From: Phycisphaerales bacterium
GTDB taxonomy: Bacteria > Pseudomonadota > Gammaproteobacteria > Competibacterales > Competibacteraceae
Direction: 5' to 3'
Length of the DNA: 6,518 nt
Assembly: GCA_014879435.1 (NCBI GenBank)
Contig: JACSSB010000348.1
Span: 1 to 6,518 of the forward strand
The first letter of the stretch is position 1; each line of letters opens with the position of its first letter. Positions 4,630 through 6,518 of the stretch are shown here, one piece after another. The position numbers and the translations under genes are program-made. The notes beneath the pieces were generated by a model that was given only the letters and a program-made list of their open reading frames with translations, had not been told where the DNA came from and made no database searches.

Positions 4630-6518
4630 ATGAATAGTGCGGCATCCATTCGTCGGGTAGCGGTTTTGGGCGCGGGAGTCATGGGCGCGCAGATCGCTGC
4701 ACATCTGGCCAACGCCGACGTTCCGGTAGTGTTGTTCGACCTGTCGGCCAAGAACGGCGATCCCAATGGAATCGCTACTGGAGCCATCGCCCATCTCAGC
4801 AAGATGAACCCCGCACCACTGACGGTTGAGGAGCGGGTCGGACTGATTCAAGCGGCCAATTACGATCAACATCTGGAGCAACTGCGCGATTGCGATTTAT
4901 TGATCGAAGCCATCGCCGAGCGCCCGGACTGGAAAGCCGATCTATACCGACGGATCACGCCTTATCTCAGCGAACGGGCGATTTTAGCGACCAATACCTC
5001 CGGTTTGCGCTTACAGCTATTGGCCGAATCGATACCCGAGAATCAGCGGGCGCGTTTTTGTGGGATTCATTTTTTCAATCCACCGCGCTACATGCCGCTG
5101 GTCGAACTGATTCCATGTCGGACTACCGATCCGGTCCTGCTCGATCTGCTGGAAACCTTCCTGGTCACCACTTTGGGCAAGGGTGTGGTCCGGGCCAAAG
5201 ATACGCCGAACTTCGTCGCCAATCGGGTCGGGGTGTTTGCCATGGCCGTGGTCATGCATCATACCCAAGCGTTCGGGTTGGACCTGGATTTGGCGGATGC
5301 CCTGACTGGTCCTGCTATCGGTCGAGCCAGGAGTGCCACCTATCGCACCGCCGATCTGGTCGGTCTGGATACGATGGGCCATGTCTTGGCGGGCACGGCG
5401 CTGGCGCTGCCGGAAGACCCCTGGCGTGACTATTTCACCGTGCCCACTTGGCTGAACACACTGATCGAAAAGGGCGCATTGGGTCAAAAAACCGGTGCTG
5501 GCATCTACGCCGCCAAGGGTCGGCAAGTCTTGGATCTGGCGACCAGAGAGTATCGGAACGTCGATGCTCAAGTGGATGAGGCGGTGAAGGCGCTGCTGAA
5601 GATCCGCGATCCTGCTGAAAAATTGGCTGCGTTGCGTGCCAGTGCGCTGCCGCAGGCACAGTTCCTGTGGGCGGTGCAGCGCGATGTATTCCACTATGCG
5701 GCGCAGTGGCTAGCGGAAATCGCCGACACCGCGCGCGATGTCGATTTCGCTCTCCGTTGGGGATTCGGTTGGAGCTTGGGGCCTTTCGAAATCTGGCAGG
5801 CAGCGGGTTGGGAACGGGTTGCAACCTGGATCGAAGAGGATATCGCGGCCGGTAAGACTATGGCACCGACGCCGTTACCAGCCTGGGTGAAGCGGGTGGA
5901 TGGTGTGCACCGCGCCGAAGGTTCCTATTCGGCGGCCGAAGATACTTACAAGCCGCGCTCGACTTTGCCGGTTTACCAGCGTCAGCTTTATCCCGAACAG
6001 GTATTGGGCGAAGCGCCGCCGCATTACGGCGAGACTGTGTTTGAGAATGCGGGCGTGCGGCTGTGGACTAGTGGTGACGGGATCGCTGTGCTCGGCTTCA
6101 AGAGCAAGATACACCTCATTGATGATGCGGTGCTGGATGGAGTTTTAGAAGCGCTGGCCATTGCCGAACAGCGCTTTGAGGCGCTGGTGCTGTGGCAGAC
6201 CGAAGCGCCATTTAGTGCTGGGGCGGATCTTTCGGTAATCATGTCCGCGTTGCAGGGCGGTGCTGGCGATGCGTTGGCGCAAGTCGCTGCCAAATTCCAG
6301 CAGACCACCCACGCGCTACGCTATGCGGCGATTCCGGTCGTGGCGGCGGTGCAAGGGCTGGCTCTGGGCGGTGGTTGCGAATTCTTGCTGTACTGCGACC
6401 GCGTGGTAGCGACGCTGGAAAGCCAGATCGGTCTGGTCGAGGCTGGAGTGGGCCTGATTCCGGCCAGTGGTGGTTGCAAGGAATTGGCTGCTCGTGCTGC
6501 GACTGAGGCCAAGGGCGG
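4630..6518 (+). CDS. 3-hydroxyacyl-CoA dehydrogenase/enoyl-CoA hydratase, FadN type, 3'-truncated
   Basis: A large bifunctional beta-oxidation enzyme; 629 codons are visible and the frame is still open at the right edge. FadN-type proteins are about 790 residues, so roughly 160 are missing. The dehydrogenase comes first: NAD-binding GAGVMG (14-19), TNTS (121-124), HFFNPPRYMPLVEL with the catalytic pair His147/Glu159, and Asn198 in the helical domain. A second helical dehydrogenase domain (about 345-430) contains LRWGFGWSLGPFE. The crotonase domain starts near 470: FSAGADLS (528-535) and LALGGGCE (577-584) form the oxyanion hole region, with the two catalytic acids at Glu584 and Glu604 (IGLVEAGVGLIP). 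This order, dehydrogenase then hydratase, is the reverse of classical FadB. It hydrates enoyl-CoA and oxidises 3-hydroxyacyl-CoA with NAD+. A thiolase gene would be expected downstream, outside the window. No residue defect is visible. Confidence 0.92.
   Translation, partial: MNSAASIRRVAVLGAGVMGAQIAAHLANADVPVVLFDLSAKNGDPNGIATGAIAHLSKMNPAPLTVEERVGLIQAANYDQHLEQLRDCDLLIEAIAERPDWKADLYRRITPYLSERAILATNTSGLRLQLLAESIPENQRARFCGIHFFNPPRYMPLVELIPCRTTDPVLLDLLETFLVTTLGKGVVRAKDTPNFVANRVGVFAMAVVMHHTQAFGLDLDLADALTGPAIGRARSATYRTADLVGLDTMGHVLAGTALALPEDPWRDYFTVPTWLNTLIEKGALGQKTGAGIYAAKGRQVLDLATREYRNVDAQVDEAVKALLKIRDPAEKLAALRASALPQAQFLWAVQRDVFHYAAQWLAEIADTARDVDFALRWGFGWSLGPFEIWQAAGWERVATWIEEDIAAGKTMAPTPLPAWVKRVDGVHRAEGSYSAAEDTYKPRSTLPVYQRQLYPEQVLGEAPPHYGETVFENAGVRLWTSGDGIAVLGFKSKIHLIDDAVLDGVLEALAIAEQRFEALVLWQTEAPFSAGADLSVIMSALQGGAGDALAQVAAKFQQTTHALRYAAIPVVAAVQGLALGGGCEFLLYCDRVVATLESQIGLVEAGVGLIPASGGCKELAARAATEAKG

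Noticed and set aside
4273..4881. A 202-codon open frame on the minus strand crossing the intergenic region
   Set aside because: It is antisense to both the glutaredoxin-like gene and the start of the FadN-type gene, and has no motif or plausible context.
5017..5694. A 225-codon open frame on the minus strand
   Set aside because: It is entirely antisense to the dehydrogenase domains, whose catalytic motifs are intact, and it shows no recognisable domain.

Overview
The window looks like a chromosomal segment of a moderately GC-rich proteobacterium, most likely a gammaproteobacterium. It carries a type VI secretion (T6SS) accessory gene pair, an acyl-CoA ligase/PLP-decarboxylase pair of the kind named after exosortase A (PEP-CTERM/exopolysaccharide) loci, and a FadN-type beta-oxidation enzyme. 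A Competibacter-like lineage would fit the mix and the C/G-run palindromic repeat, but that is only an impression. No rRNA, tRNA, CRISPR array, transposase or integrase gene was recognised.

Layout. (1) Positions 1-1284, plus strand: the 3' end of a DUF4123 (T6SS effector chaperone/adaptor) gene, followed 3 bases later by a 315-residue protein built from two copies of one unnamed domain joined by a Pro/Ser-rich linker. (2) Positions 1271-1362: a roughly 92-bp imperfect palindrome of C-runs and G-runs. It fills nearly all of the gap between two convergent genes and contains the stop codon of the plus-strand gene. (3) Positions 1375-4202, minus strand: an AMP-forming acyl-CoA ligase followed by a LysA-like PLP decarboxylase, overlapping by a GTGA junction and therefore probably translationally coupled. 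(4) Positions 4203-4334: a divergent intergenic region. (5) Positions 4335-6518, plus strand: a small glutaredoxin-like (DUF836) protein, then a large 3-hydroxyacyl-CoA dehydrogenase/enoyl-CoA hydratase that runs off the right edge.

How the genes work together. The two left-hand genes probably serve loading of a T6SS cargo. The minus-strand pair would activate a carboxylic acid as a thioester and decarboxylate an amino acid; with no exosortase, PEP-CTERM or glycosyltransferase gene in view, their pathway cannot be fixed here. The right-hand pair is fatty-acid beta-oxidation with a small thiol-redox protein in front. The features most worth a second look are the palindrome that supplies a stop codon and the duplicated-domain T6SS-linked protein with no evident cargo gene after it.
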